Shown: positions 8,416 to 18,576 of the stretch, in pieces
Layout: each line of letters begins with the position of its first letter
How positions within the stretch are numbered: the stretch's first letter is position 1
Assembly: GCF_023657445.1 (NCBI RefSeq)
Contig: NZ_JAGTWY010000001.1
Span: 3,720,001-3,784,000 of the forward strand
Direction of reading: 5' to 3'
Length of the DNA stretch: 64,000 bases
Origin: Marinobacter sediminum
GTDB lineage: Bacteria; Pseudomonadota; Gammaproteobacteria; Pseudomonadales; Oleiphilaceae
Notes under the pieces: model-generated
Databases searched by the model: none
What the model saw: the letters and a program-made list of their open reading frames with translations, nothing else
What the model was told of the DNA's origin: nothing
Position numbers and translations under genes: made by a program

Positions 8416-9657
8416 TCAGGCCTTGGGCATGGGGAGTTCCGGCAAGCCATTGTCTTTGGCCAGCCCCTGCATCATCAGTTTGACACTGACTTGTTCCTCG
8501 CCCATGTGGGCGTTCAGACGGCTCAGTTCCGCCAGGGTTTCCCGATTGCGCCGCAAGCGCAGGCTGGTTTCAAAATATTCCCGGGCCTTGCCCCAGAGTT
8601 CATTTCGCAGGCTGAGCCGTCCCAGCGCCAGTAACAATTCCGGATTGTTTGGACGGTCTTTCAGCCATTGTTCGGCGAGCAGTAGCTGCTCGTCCGGCTT
8701 GTGCCCCTTAATCCGCCCGTAAAGATTGATCAGTTCGTCGCTCCAGTGATTGCGCAGTACCTTGCGGAGCAGGGTTTCAGTCTGTGCTTCTTCGCCCAGG
8801 TCAGCCAGCAGTCGGGCGTAATCCCGGATAGTGTATTCATCACGGCGCAGGAAGCCGGGCAATTCATCCCACAGACGGGTAAGCGGTTCCAGGGACGCAT
8901 CCGGATCAGCCTGCCGTTGCCGGCGACAGTCTTCAGCAGCCTGTTCCAGCAGATTGTGCCAGACCAGGCGTTGTAATTCGTTGAATTCATCATCCGGGAG
9001 AACGTTGCGCTTTTGCAGTTCAGGCAGCATCTTCGAAAGCTCTCGCCAGTCTTCCAGACGCAAGTAGGCATTTTTCAGAAGCTTGAGCACAAAGGGGTGG
9101 TGAGGCGACAGCTTGCGCAGTCTGATCAGTGTGGCCAGGGCCTGTTCCAGGCGATTACCGGCTAACTGTAATTGGGCCTGGGTAATGCCGACCGCCAGGT
9201 CCGATCCCGGTGTGCTTTCAAAGGCTTTGCGCAGCAGTTCGTCGACCTCTTCATGATTGCCGGATTCAAACGATGCCTGTGCTGCCGCCAGGTAATTGAT
9301 CAGTGGCGTATCGACATGACCCGCAGAAGACGTCAGGAGTTTGTTCGCTCTTGGCCAGTTACCTTCCGCCAGCGCCAACAGGCCCTGGGTGGTGCGGCGA
9401 CGGGCCCGGCGCTCGTTGCCCCGTGAAATCCAGCCGGCCACCATGCCGGTGCCATGACGAAATCGACGGAACAGGCTGAGGGTGAGGACTGTCAGCACAA
9501 TCACGGCCACCAGCAGCGCCAGGCCAACCCAGAAGTTGGTCTCTACCATGTAGTGACCCAGGCTGATGCGTATGTAACCCAGATCATACTGCAGCCCCAG
9601 AGAAAGTCCGGTCCCGATCAGCAGCGCCAGCAGGACAATCAGCAGCAGACGAATCAT
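8416..9657 (-). CDS. hemY: HemY, haem-pathway-associated membrane TPR protein
   Basis: Inner-membrane protein conserved next to hemX in haem operons, with a role not firmly established (it is not protoporphyrinogen oxidase despite the shared name). The 413 residues begin with two membrane helices (about 1-20 and 41-62), then a long alpha-helical region with TPR-like repeats, for example LLALAEGNWPRANKLL and LLALGRLSLRNELWGKAREY. The start ATG overlaps the hemX stop in an ATGA, indicating translational coupling. Last gene of the hemC-hemD-hemX-hemY run. Confidence 0.88.
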   Translation of the reverse strand: MIRLLLIVLLALLIGTGLSLGLQYDLGYIRISLGHYMVETNFWVGLALLVAVIVLTVLTLSLFRRFRHGTGMVAGWISRGNERRARRRTTQGLLALAEGNWPRANKLLTSSAGHVDTPLINYLAAAQASFESGNHEEVDELLRKAFESTPGSDLAVGITQAQLQLAGNRLEQALATLIRLRKLSPHHPFVLKLLKNAYLRLEDWRELSKMLPELQKRNVLPDDEFNELQRLVWHNLLEQAAEDCRRQRQADPDASLEPLTRLWDELPGFLRRDEYTIRDYARLLADLGEEAQTETLLRKVLRNHWSDELINLYGRIKGHKPDEQLLLAEQWLKDRPNNPELLLALGRLSLRNELWGKAREYFETSLRLRRNRETLAELSRLNAHMGEEQVSVKLMMQGLAKDNGLPELPMPKA

Positions 9658-10772
9658 GAATCACCGCCTCCGTTTGTTCCGGATTCGGTATCTCCGGCAT
9701 CGTCAGCATTGAGCCGGCCGGCAAGGCGTTTCTTGAGCAGGTCCAGGGATTGGCTGATATCCGGCAGTGTCGGGTCGACATTGCGGCTGGCCAGCTCGGT
9801 CATGGTTTCGGAAAGAGCCATGACCCGGGGGTTGCTGGCGTTGTACCAGTTATCAATAGTATCCCGTGCCTTGGTCAGTGCTCGCTCATAAAGTGGCTGG
9901 TTGCCGCGAAGTACGGCCATTTCGGCTTCCTCGAGCATCAGCTGGAGGTTGAGGCGGGCGTAGGCACTCTGGTCAGGAGATAGCAGTGGTTTGACCGATT
10001 CGTCCAGGCGACGGACGACCACCACTTGCATCAGTGTCGACTTGAATTTGTTCCAGGCCCGCATCAGGGCGTTTGGCTCGCCACTCTGGGCGCTGTCCGA
10101 CGCTTCGCCAGTCGTACCAACAAAGCCCGGAGCCTGATCGTTGATCAGTGCCTGGTCGGTAAGTTGGTGAATGCTGTCGATGGCCGCTTCCAGCTTCAGG
10201 TAAAGCCCCGTGCGATCCACCCCGCTAATGCCCTTGAGCGCGAGAACTTCCCGGGCGAGTTGCTGGCGCACCGGATACACGCCTATGTCATCAGACTCGG
10301 CCAGAACCTCATCGGCGGCCTGCAGGGCTGACAGTGCGCCGCGGATGTCCTTCTCGATCATCAGGCGCTGGTTGGCGATGCGCAGGAGATATTCCGCTTC
10401 TGCGAGCAGCCAGTCGGTCCGGGTGCGATTCCCGGCTTCCAGCAGTTCCCGGGCATTGTGATCGATCTGCCTCTGTTGGGTGGCGATCAGTTCCCGCTGG
10501 GCTGACAGCTTTTCTTCGAGGGATTGCAGTCGCTGGTTTTGCTGGCTACCACGATCACCATAGAGGCTCTCGAGCTGGGCTGTGTCCTGCTGCAGATTCT
10601 GGAGGGTCTGCTGTACGGCCTGATGATTATTCCACTGTTGCCAGCTCCAGACGGCTAGGGCAATGGCAAATACCAGAGCAATGATGGCAACGAGCCAGAC
10701 AGGCCAGATTTTCTGGCGTGCGGGTGGTTCCTTGGGTATAGGGGCGGGCAGTTGATTCGTAGTATCAGTCAC
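9654..10772 (-). CDS. hemX: HemX, haem-operon membrane protein
   Basis: Inner-membrane protein of the HemX family (domain often labelled uroporphyrin-III C-methyltransferase, although it lacks a methyltransferase fold). The 372 residues have one N-terminal membrane helix at about 25-44 (WLVAIIALVFAIALAVW type), a Gln-rich coiled coil at about 50-105, and a long helical periplasmic part. GTG 10772 is taken as start, with AAGGA 5 bases upstream. The Gly/Asp-rich tail overlaps hemY by four bases. Lies 11 bases after hemD. Confidence 0.88.
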   Translation of the reverse strand: MTDTTNQLPAPIPKEPPARQKIWPVWLVAIIALVFAIALAVWSWQQWNNHQAVQQTLQNLQQDTAQLESLYGDRGSQQNQRLQSLEEKLSAQRELIATQQRQIDHNARELLEAGNRTRTDWLLAEAEYLLRIANQRLMIEKDIRGALSALQAADEVLAESDDIGVYPVRQQLAREVLALKGISGVDRTGLYLKLEAAIDSIHQLTDQALINDQAPGFVGTTGEASDSAQSGEPNALMRAWNKFKSTLMQVVVVRRLDESVKPLLSPDQSAYARLNLQLMLEEAEMAVLRGNQPLYERALTKARDTIDNWYNASNPRVMALSETMTELASRNVDPTLPDISQSLDLLKKRLAGRLNADDAGDTESGTNGGGDS

Positions 10773-10783
10773 GGGCGTCCTTA

Positions 10784-11593
10784 CTAGGCTTTTCCGGAGC
10801 CACCGTCCCGGCCGGTGAGTTGCGCCGCAACGGTGGCCACGATGTCATTGTCGGCAAGGCTTCCTGGTGTACACGGATTTCTGAATCCTGCTGCCCGGGC
10901 CTGTTCGGCAACCCGTTCAGCGGGAACAATCAATAACCTATCGTATAGATTATGGCCGCTATTCGCACATAGTGCGATGAGATTGTTCAAGGTTTCTCCG
11001 GAGAGGGCGACGATGGCCTCCGGTGCAAAGTCGCCGAGAATCCCGCCGACCTCTTCCGGACTGTAGTCTGGAATACTCCTTCGATAAAGTGGCAGGATGG
11101 TCACCCGGGCGCCGCGATCCTTGAGGGTCTGGCGAATAAGCTCACGGCCATTGTCGCCTCGAACCAGCAACACCCGTTCTCCTCTGACCTGTGCCAGAGA
11201 TGGAAGCTCCAGCAAGGCTTCGCTGGTCCAGCCATCGACGGGCTTCCGTGTAGACAGGCCATAATCGGCGAGCACAGAGGCCGTTCCTGCGCCAACGGCG
11301 TACCAGCGAATTCCGGAGGGAATCTGGGGCCACCAGGTGTCCAGCTCCTCCAGCAGAAGCCTGGCCGCGTAGGGGCTGACCGTGATGATATGGGAGAAAT
11401 GGTCAAGATCCAGGATCAGGGTGCGCCGCTCCGGTGTTTCCGGCAGCGGTTCCCGTTCGATAAGGGGGAGTACCCGGGCCACAGCGCCCGCATCGCGGAA
11501 GCAGTTGGCAAGCCTTGAGGCCTCGGGTTCCGGCCGGCAAATCAGAATCCGCCGGCCGTGAAGATCGGGCACCTTAGCGCGGGGTGTGGCCAT
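10784..11593 (-). CDS. hemD: Uroporphyrinogen-III synthase
   Basis: Cyclises hydroxymethylbilane with inversion of ring D to uroporphyrinogen III. The family is very divergent; seen here are the N-terminal [16 protein letters not shown], the middle [15 protein letters not shown] segment and [16 protein letters not shown] near 150, all in the expected places. ATG 11593 is chosen: the open frame continues far upstream but only in the region coding for HemC. It gives 269 residues and overlaps the end of hemC by 20 bases, so the two are coupled. Confidence 0.92.
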   Translation of the reverse strand: MATPRAKVPDLHGRRILICRPEPEASRLANCFRDAGAVARVLPLIEREPLPETPERRTLILDLDHFSHIITVSPYAARLLLEELDTWWPQIPSGIRWYAVGAGTASVLADYGLSTRKPVDGWTSEALLELPSLAQVRGERVLLVRGDNGRELIRQTLKDRGARVTILPLYRRSIPDYSPEEVGGILGDFAPEAIVALSGETLNNLIALCANSGHNLYDRLLIVPAERVAEQARAAGFRNPCTPGSLADNDIVATVAAQLTGRDGGSGKA

Positions 11594-12515
11594 AGATTTC
11601 AGCCAGTACCTTGTCGGCCCCCAGGGCAAGCAGGTCTTCTGCCAGTTCCCGACCAAGACGTTCGCCTTCTGAACGAGGTGCGCGACCTTCGACACGGAAT
11701 ATCTGGGTGCCATCGACGGCGCCCACAAGGCCGCGTAACCAGACGGTATTCTCGTCTTCGAGCAGGGCATAGGCGGCAATGGGCACCTGGCAACCACCTT
11801 CAAGGCGGCGATTGAGTGCGCGTTCTGCGCTTACCCGATCCCAGGTGTCGGTGTGGTTGAGCGGCGCGAGCATGGCCAGAAGTTCGCTGTCATCCAACCG
11901 GCATTCGATACCCAGGGCGCCCTGGCCTACGGCTGGCAGGGAGATGCTGTCTGGCATGCAATAACGTATCCGGTCATGGAAGCCGAGTCGTTTGAGGCCG
12001 GAGCTCGCCAGTACAATCGCCTCGTATTCACCGGCATCCAGTTTGGCGAGGCGGGTATTTACATTGCCACGCAATACCCGAATCTGCAGGTCTGGTCGGT
12101 AGGCCCGCAGCTGGGCTTCCCGTCGCAGGCTGGCGGTACCTACCACGGCACCGTCCGGCAGCGCATCAACGTTGTCGTACCGATTGCTGACAAACGCGTC
12201 GGTCGGATCTTCCCGTTCGCAAATGGCGACCAGGCCCAGACCTTCCGGGAACTCCATAGGCACGTCTTTCATTGAATGCACGGCAAGATCCGCACGGCCA
12301 TCCAGCATGGCTTCTTCCAATTCCTTCACAAACAGGCCTTTGCCGCCAATCTTGGCGAGCGGAACGTCAAGGATCTTGTCGCCCTGGGTCTTGATTTTGA
12401 CCAGTTCGACGTCGATGTTGTCGTTCAGGCGCTCCAGTTCGGCCTTGATGAATTCTGCCTGCCAGAGAGCCAATGCGCTGCTGCGGGTTGCGATGCGAAG
12501 GGTACGTTTTGACAT
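11574..12515 (-). CDS. hemC: Hydroxymethylbilane synthase (porphobilinogen deaminase)
   Basis: Polymerises four porphobilinogens into hydroxymethylbilane, using a dipyrromethane cofactor attached to a cysteine. Seen: N-terminal [24 protein letters not shown] near 85-92, [13 protein letters not shown] near 137, and the cofactor-cysteine loop [13 protein letters not shown] near 240. ATG 12515 gives 312 residues; a GTG three codons upstream is also possible, and neither has a strong ribosome binding site. hemC follows algR/fimS on the same strand in the order known from Pseudomonas, with its own intergenic space of 93 bases. Confidence 0.96.
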   Translation of the reverse strand: MSKRTLRIATRSSALALWQAEFIKAELERLNDNIDVELVKIKTQGDKILDVPLAKIGGKGLFVKELEEAMLDGRADLAVHSMKDVPMEFPEGLGLVAICEREDPTDAFVSNRYDNVDALPDGAVVGTASLRREAQLRAYRPDLQIRVLRGNVNTRLAKLDAGEYEAIVLASSGLKRLGFHDRIRYCMPDSISLPAVGQGALGIECRLDDSELLAMLAPLNHTDTWDRVSAERALNRRLEGGCQVPIAAYALLEDENTVWLRGLVGAVDGTQIFRVEGRAPRSEGERLGRELAEDLLALGADKVLAEIYGHTPR

Positions 12516-12608
12516 GACACTCACTGTCGGTTCGGAAAATGTTCGCCAAGGTTACCTTGTGACAGCAAAAAAGTCCCGCCGTGGATGTCGGGGTATTCCG
12601 AGGGACGA

Positions 12609-13370
12609 TTAACCCGGCTGATGTTCCTGCAGCCACTGCCGTACGTTGCTGGTGTGGCGCCGGCTGACCGGAAGTTCGCCCCGGCCATCCCTGAGGACAA
12701 TCATGTTCTGACCCTCCGGCGAGCGCGTGAGAGCCTGGATGAAACGGACACCTACCAGGGTATGACGGTGCGTACGCAGAAGGTGATGTGGGTAGGTGCT
12801 TTCCAGTTCCTTGAGGGTGTAATCGCAGACCGTTTCGCCGCGGGTATGATGCAGGGTGACGTATTTCTGATCGGCCTCGCAGTAGAGAATATTGCTCAGG
12901 TCAATCAGTTCGGTGCCCCGGTAGGTGCGAACTGCCAGCTGTTCATCGTCCTGGTCAGCCTGGTCGGTCAGCGCCTGCAGTTGCACCCGATTGACCCGGC
13001 CGATCCGGTTCAGAGCCTCTGCGAGTGCTTCCTTGCGCACGGGTTTGAGGAGGTAGGCCATGGCCTGGACGCCAAAGGCCTGAATCGCATAATGATCGTA
13101 GGCGGTGCAGAAGATCAGCGCGGGCGGATTGGCCAGCTGACCCAGGCGGGCTGCCGCTTCCATGCCGTCCATGCCTGGCATGCGGATATCCAGTAGCAGA
13201 ATATCCGGTTCCAGTTGGGCCACCTGCTTCAGTGCCGCGTCGCCGTCTGCCGCTTCGCCACACACCCGGTACCCGGGCAGTGCGTCCACCAGGCGACGCA
13301 AGCGTTCCCTGGCGAGGGGTTCGTCGTCGGCGATCAGAATGCTGCGTGCGAGGGCTGGCTCAGTTTTCAT
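12609..13370 (-). CDS. algR: AlgR-type LytTR response regulator
   Basis: Two-component regulator: receiver domain at 1-125 with the phosphoacceptor in ILLLDIRMPGMDG (Asp 61) and acidic pair ADDE near 14-17, conserved Lys in YLLKPV near 109, and a C-terminal LytTR DNA-binding domain (about 150-250) with HHTRGETVCDYTL and RTHRHTLVGVRFI. Length 253 is close to AlgR (248 in P. aeruginosa). It is encoded 9 bases after its presumed kinase. In Pseudomonas AlgR controls alginate, type IV pili and virulence; the targets in this organism are not evident from the window. Confidence 0.9.
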   Translation of the reverse strand: MKTEPALARSILIADDEPLARERLRRLVDALPGYRVCGEAADGDAALKQVAQLEPDILLLDIRMPGMDGMEAAARLGQLANPPALIFCTAYDHYAIQAFGVQAMAYLLKPVRKEALAEALNRIGRVNRVQLQALTDQADQDDEQLAVRTYRGTELIDLSNILYCEADQKYVTLHHTRGETVCDYTLKELESTYPHHLLRTHRHTLVGVRFIQALTRSPEGQNMIVLRDGRGELPVSRRHTSNVRQWLQEHQPG

Positions 13371-13379
13371 GTCCGGGTA

Positions 13380-14426
13380 TTACGTCCTTTTCCGGGATGT
13401 GGGCTGCGTATTGGCGCTTTGTCGCGGAAGTCGCAAGGTAACCGTATAAATGTCGTTCTGGTGGCTGTGCTTGAGCACTGCCGGCTCGCCAAACAGCGCC
13501 TGCAGGCGAGCCTGGATATTGGCCAGCGCCATGCGGTTACCTTCATGCTGGCGGTCGTTATGGTCCGGCTTCGGATTCTGTACCAGCAAGTATACAAAAT
13601 TGCCCCGGGCCTGGGCCTCAATGCGCACGGTGCCGCCACCTTGCCTGGGCTGTATGCCATGATAGATCGCATTTTCTACCAGAGGCTGAAGGGTGAGGGG
13701 AGGTATGGCTTGTTGTTCAAGCCCTGGCTGGATGGCCCATTCGAGAGTAAGCCTGTCCCCGAGTCGCAGGGCCTCAATGGCAAGGTAACGCTGGCAAAGG
13801 TCCAGTTCCCTTGCCAGGGGAATAAGCTGGTCGCCCGTTCGCAGGCTGGCGCGGAACAGTTCCGACAGATCCAGCACCGCCTCTTCTGCCTGGTCAGGGT
13901 TCACCGTGATCAGGCTGGCAATGGTATTCATGCTGTTGAACAGGAAATGGGGTTGAATACGGGCCTGAAGCGCCGTCAGGTGAGCCTGCATTTCCGCTTC
14001 GCGCTGTTGTTGCCACTGGTGCTGCATATAGAAATAACGGAGCACCGTGAGAACGATCAGCAACGCCAGCAACTGTTTCTTGGCAATGCTCTGCCACACA
14101 GCCACTCCGGGCTGGGGGTGCAGCACACTGTCAGCGAACAGGCTGAAGGCGAGAACGTCCAGCAGGACGATGGCAACGATGCTCAGCGTGGCCCGGGTAA
14201 CTGACATTGCCGCCAGCTTTCGACGCAGCAGGCAGATCAGTGCTGCACTTGTCAGAGTAGTCCACTGAACGAACAGCGAGAGAAGGCCGAAATAGTTCCA
14301 GTCTATCCAGCCAGCGTCCGCCTGTACGATGGCCAGAACCAGAACCAGCAGCTCACTGGTAATCAGCAGCAAAAAGACCGCCCGAACCCGACACAGGTCG
14401 GGCACGAAGAATTCGCTGTCTGTCAC
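13380..14426 (-). CDS. fimS: FimS/AlgZ-type sensor histidine kinase
   Basis: Membrane histidine kinase of the LytS-like class. Four membrane segments lie within residues 15-130, followed by a coiled linker and the His_kinase motif QPHFLFNSMNTIASLI (His 160); the N-box is PLVENAIYHGI near 247. The ATP-lid glycine box is weak (GNRMALANIQARL), as is usual for AlgZ/FimS. The start is taken as GTG 14426, with an AAAGG that sits very close; an internal start cannot be excluded. Pairs with AlgR downstream. Confidence 0.88.
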   Translation of the reverse strand: MTDSEFFVPDLCRVRAVFLLLITSELLVLVLAIVQADAGWIDWNYFGLLSLFVQWTTLTSAALICLLRRKLAAMSVTRATLSIVAIVLLDVLAFSLFADSVLHPQPGVAVWQSIAKKQLLALLIVLTVLRYFYMQHQWQQQREAEMQAHLTALQARIQPHFLFNSMNTIASLITVNPDQAEEAVLDLSELFRASLRTGDQLIPLARELDLCQRYLAIEALRLGDRLTLEWAIQPGLEQQAIPPLTLQPLVENAIYHGIQPRQGGGTVRIEAQARGNFVYLLVQNPKPDHNDRQHEGNRMALANIQARLQALFGEPAVLKHSHQNDIYTVTLRLPRQSANTQPTSRKRT

Positions 14427-14545
14427 ACCTTTGTCGCCGTTCAGGGGTGTCTCCTTTAGACGTGTCAGAATGTTATACTCCCGCCACGATCAATGTACTC
14501 AATTCCCGCCAGATGATGCCGGGCTGTCAGCAGGAAAGATAGACC

Positions 14546-15955
14546 ATGACGGATCAGAAAAAGTCTGACCAGACCACAACCTCCGAAAAACCCTGGGGTG
14601 GGCGCTTCAGCGAGCCCACCGATGCCTTTGTCGAGCGTTTTACCGCCTCTGTCGGTTTCGACCAGCGTCTTTACCATCATGACATCACCGGCTCCATTGC
14701 CCACGCCACCATGTTGGCGGCGGTGGGCGTGCTGACCGACGAAGAGCGGGACACAATCATAGAAGGCCTGAAAGGCGTCAAGGCAGATATTGAGGCCGGC
14801 ACATTTGAATGGTCCGTAAGCCTTGAAGACGTGCACATGAATATCGAAGCCCGTCTTACTGACCGCATTGGCATCACTGGCAAGAAACTGCACACGGGCC
14901 GCAGCCGGAACGATCAGGTGGCGACGGACATCCGTTTGTACCTGCGCGACGAGATCGACGTGATCGCGGAGGAGCTGAAGCGACTGCAAACGGGACTGCT
15001 TGGGCTGGCGGAGCGCGAAGCTGACACCATTATGCCGGGCTTTACCCATCTGCAGACAGCCCAGCCAGTGACCTTCGGTCATCACCTGCTGGCCTGGTAC
15101 GAGATGCTGGTGCGGGATGCCGAGCGCCTTCAGGACTGCCGCAAGCGGGTAAACGTGATGCCCCTTGGTGCAGCCGCCCTGGCCGGAACCACCTACCCCA
15201 TCGACCGGGACATGACGGCGAAACTGCTGGGCTTTGACCGCCCGACCGAGAATTCGCTGGATTCCGTGAGTGACCGGGATTTCGCCATTGAATTCTGCAG
15301 CTTTGCCGCCCTGCTGATGACACACCTGTCCCGCTTCAGCGAGGAGCTGGTGCTGTGGACCTCTGCCCAGTTCGACTTCATTGATCTGCCGGATCGGTTC
15401 TGTACCGGTTCTTCCATCATGCCCCAGAAGAAGAACCCGGACGTGCCCGAACTGGTCCGGGGCAAGACCGGGCGTGTTAATGGTCATTTGATCAGCTTGC
15501 TGACGCTGATGAAAAGCCAGCCACTGGCCTACAACAAGGATAACCAGGAGGACAAGGAACCCCTGTTCGATACCGTTGATACCGTCAAGGGTTGCCTGAA
15601 GGCATACGCGGACATGATTCCGGCGATTCGTGCCAAGGCCGACAATATGCGGGTGGCCGCCAAACGTGGTTTCTCAACGGCCACTGACTTGGCGGATTAT
15701 CTGGTCAAGAAAGGTGTTCCCTTCAGGGATGCCCATGAGATCGTCGGCAAGTCGGTGGCCTTTGGTGTGGCCGAAGGTCGTGATTTGTCTGACATGACTC
15801 TGGACGAGTTGAAGCAGTTTTCCGATGTGATCGGCGACGATGTGTTTGATGTGCTGACCCTCGAGGGTTCAGTGCAGGCTCGCGATCATTTGGGTGGCAC
15901 TGCGCCGGACCAGGTCCGGGCTGCCGTTGGACGGGCCCGCACGCTTCTGGGCTGA
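14546..15955 (+). CDS. argH: Argininosuccinate lyase
   Basis: Last step of arginine synthesis: argininosuccinate to arginine and fumarate. The 469-residue protein carries the fumarase/aspartase superfamily signature [19 protein letters not shown] near 288-306 and [16 protein letters not shown] near 114-129. A good AGGAAAG box lies 7 bases before ATG 14546. It is divergent from fimS across 119 bases that contain an extended -10-like TGTTATACT (14471-14479). Arginine is the substrate of SpeA, encoded 32 kb away. Confidence 0.97.
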   Translation: MTDQKKSDQTTTSEKPWGGRFSEPTDAFVERFTASVGFDQRLYHHDITGSIAHATMLAAVGVLTDEERDTIIEGLKGVKADIEAGTFEWSVSLEDVHMNIEARLTDRIGITGKKLHTGRSRNDQVATDIRLYLRDEIDVIAEELKRLQTGLLGLAEREADTIMPGFTHLQTAQPVTFGHHLLAWYEMLVRDAERLQDCRKRVNVMPLGAAALAGTTYPIDRDMTAKLLGFDRPTENSLDSVSDRDFAIEFCSFAALLMTHLSRFSEELVLWTSAQFDFIDLPDRFCTGSSIMPQKKNPDVPELVRGKTGRVNGHLISLLTLMKSQPLAYNKDNQEDKEPLFDTVDTVKGCLKAYADMIPAIRAKADNMRVAAKRGFSTATDLADYLVKKGVPFRDAHEIVGKSVAFGVAEGRDLSDMTLDELKQFSDVIGDDVFDVLTLEGSVQARDHLGGTAPDQVRAAVGRARTLLG

Positions 15956-15985
15956 TCCGGCTGCACTTATTACCGGGCGTAACGG

Positions 15986-18430
15986 CTATCCGCCGATGCG
16001 CCCGGTGGTCAGGTCTACCGCAGCCGGGGTTAGTTCCGCCAGCGGTTGGGGGCGTGACAATCTGAAGCCCTGGCCGTAGTGAATGCCCAGCGTTCTTACC
16101 TTGCTGAGTGTGTTATCGCTTTCGATAAACGTTGCCACGGTGGTTTTACCCGCCGCTTCGGCAATGCGATGCAGCGCCTCAATCATTACCTGTTGCACCG
16201 GATCGTCTTCCAGGTGCTGCATGATTCTCCGGTCCAGCTTGATAATGTCTACCGGCAGTTTTGCGGCCAGACTGTAGCTCTCAACAGAGGCGCCGGCGCC
16301 ATCGAGGGCCACCCGGCATCCGACCCGGTGGAGGGCGTCGCACAGCACTGCCACGTCATCCGGATACTGTGTGGCATGGGATTCCCGTATTTCCAGGCAG
16401 AAACACTCCGGTGCATACGGCGACGCCTGCAAAGCCTTCGCCATAAAGTCTGCAAAGGTGTCATCCAGAACGCTGGCGAGGGACAGGTTGAATCCAACGT
16501 ATTTTATCCGTGGTTCCAGCAGGCGATGTTTGCCCAGCCAGTCGAGTGTCTGTCGAATTACCTGACGATCCAGTCGTTTTGCGAGATCGAAACGTTCGGC
16601 CACCGGCAGGAACTGATCAGGCCGTAGCAGTGTCTGGTCGTCAGAATCTCCGGGGATGCGGCACAGGATTTCAATGTGGTCGCCCCAGGTAACGCTCGCG
16701 ACCGGGCGCAATGACTGGTACTCCAGAATCAGCCCGTCATTATCGAGGGCCCTGCGGAGCTCTTCCAGGCGTTTGCCCGCCATGCTCTCGTCAGCGTGTT
16801 GGGCAATCGCATGGGCGGTATGAATGCGGTTGCGTCCGGAGGTCTTTGCGGTATGGCACAGGTCGGAAGCCTGGCTCAGCAGTTGTTCCGGGTCGCTCGG
16901 AACGTCGTTTTCCATAACCAGCAAACCACCCGAGGCTGTTGTTTGCAGCTGGTGGTCCTGCCACTCAAAAACGAACTCACCTATCAGCGCCAGAATGTCC
17001 TCAGCGATTTTTCGTGCCCGGGCTTCAGGGCAATTCTCTATCAGCAGGGCAAAGGTATCTCCGGACAGTCGCGCCAGGGCATCACGCTGGCGCACCCGAA
17101 TACCAAGGTTGCCAGCCAGCTCGCGAAGGTAGCGGTCACAGGTACCGCCGCCGGCAATATCATTGAAGCGATCGAACTCATCCAGGTCCAGATACAGCAG
17201 GCTGTCGCAGGATTTTCGATGGGTTTTCTGCTCCAGCGTACGTAATAGCCGGGCAACGAATTCCCGGCGGTTCAACAGGCCGGTGACAGGGTCGTGACAG
17301 ATACGGTATTCGCTACTGCTGGCATGACTGGCCCGGTTGCTTATGTCCCGAGCTACATGCACTGCTCCGATGACCTCTCCCTGGCTGTCGGTCAGACGCT
17401 GATAGTGAAATTCGTAAACGGGTAATTCACGGTTTTGCTGAGCCAGCGGCATTTCCACCACGAAGTTGTCGCGATCAAACGCCCGTTGCCAGAGCCGCTC
17501 GATCAGCCGCCGTTCGTTGGGATGGTCCGTTAGCAGTTGTTTCAGGTTATCGCCGGGCGTGGGGGTGATTCCGAATGCATTGGCAAACTGCCGAACGAAG
17601 TGATGGTTGCAGTGCATCAGGTTGAGCTCCAGGTCCACTGCAGCGACCAGGTCGGGAGTTGCCTTTGTAGTGGCAGACAAAACCTGCTCTGCCTGCTGGC
17701 GAGCCAGATCCCGGCGCATCTCGGGGGTGCGATCGACCAGCGTGCCGCCAAGCCGCTGCTTCCGGCTTCCGGTTTTCAGGGCCATACCGCTCAGGGTCAT
17801 CCGGCGAGTGTTTTGCCGCGAGGTAAGGACGTTCAGTTCCAGCGAGAAGGGCTCGCCTGTCCGGATGCAGCGGCGAAACAGAGCCCGTACCCTGGCCTGA
17901 CCGGTCTGACAGTAAAACAGTGCCTGTTCCGGTGTGATTTCAGCGCCAGCCCGCAGCTCCAGCAGTTCGAAGATGCCCTCGGTCCACGTCATTTCATTGC
18001 TGCGGGTATCCAGCTCCCAGACCCCGAAGCTGGCGTTGCACTCGGCTGAACGCAGCAGGCTCGGGTCCATGGCGGAGTTATCCCGATGGATGATGTTGGC
18101 ACTGGCGGCCTTGTCTGAGTCCCGCATGTTCAGGCGCAGGCTAAGGCATGCGGTATAGAAAAAACCTTCCTTGTGGCGGAAAGTCACCAGCACGTTCTGG
18201 CCGCGTTCAATTCGGTGGCGATTGGCGGGAGCAAACGGGTCATCCTGGCGGGACGCAAGCACCCGGTGTACCGGCTCGCCCTCCAGTTCATTGGCGTCGT
18301 ATCCCAGTACCGTTTCTGCGTAATGGTCGGCGAACAGGACCCGGCCCTCGTCGTCAATGCGCAGAAGTGTGCTGCGGTGGGAGCTCTGAGCCTGATCGGA
18401 ACGATAGCGGCGAATGACGAATTCTTTCAC
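15986..18430 (-). CDS. PAS-GGDEF-EAL protein with degenerate catalytic motifs
   Basis: An 814-residue cytoplasmic protein with about three PAS-like sensor regions (20-110, 130-230, 255-365), a GGDEF domain (about 380-540) and an EAL domain (about 555-800). The GGDEF signature reads RLSGDTFAL, so it should not make c-di-GMP. The EAL signature reads EILCR, the DDFG loop reads LDGAGAS, and the catalytic Glu loop reads ATFIES, so hydrolysis also looks lost, although FNLS and IKLDR of the fold persist. I infer a c-di-GMP or protein-binding regulator rather than an enzyme. GTG 18430 is the start; no membrane segment is seen. It is divergent from cyaA with only 146 bases between. Confidence 0.85.
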   Translation of the reverse strand: MKEFVIRRYRSDQAQSSHRSTLLRIDDEGRVLFADHYAETVLGYDANELEGEPVHRVLASRQDDPFAPANRHRIERGQNVLVTFRHKEGFFYTACLSLRLNMRDSDKAASANIIHRDNSAMDPSLLRSAECNASFGVWELDTRSNEMTWTEGIFELLELRAGAEITPEQALFYCQTGQARVRALFRRCIRTGEPFSLELNVLTSRQNTRRMTLSGMALKTGSRKQRLGGTLVDRTPEMRRDLARQQAEQVLSATTKATPDLVAAVDLELNLMHCNHHFVRQFANAFGITPTPGDNLKQLLTDHPNERRLIERLWQRAFDRDNFVVEMPLAQQNRELPVYEFHYQRLTDSQGEVIGAVHVARDISNRASHASSSEYRICHDPVTGLLNRREFVARLLRTLEQKTHRKSCDSLLYLDLDEFDRFNDIAGGGTCDRYLRELAGNLGIRVRQRDALARLSGDTFALLIENCPEARARKIAEDILALIGEFVFEWQDHQLQTTASGGLLVMENDVPSDPEQLLSQASDLCHTAKTSGRNRIHTAHAIAQHADESMAGKRLEELRRALDNDGLILEYQSLRPVASVTWGDHIEILCRIPGDSDDQTLLRPDQFLPVAERFDLAKRLDRQVIRQTLDWLGKHRLLEPRIKYVGFNLSLASVLDDTFADFMAKALQASPYAPECFCLEIRESHATQYPDDVAVLCDALHRVGCRVALDGAGASVESYSLAAKLPVDIIKLDRRIMQHLEDDPVQQVMIEALHRIAEAAGKTTVATFIESDNTLSKVRTLGIHYGQGFRLSRPQPLAELTPAAVDLTTGRIGG

Positions 18431-18576
18431 GACGGGTGAGCCTCGGTTTTCTGCGGTATGATTCGGCGAGTTGCCAGGAACGCGCCGGCACCGCTTTTAT
18501 TTTTTTGTTGGTTTTGCCACGATGCGGTCATCATACTGATCCTGAGACCGAAAAAAACCTCTCCGCAGGAGCTGCC

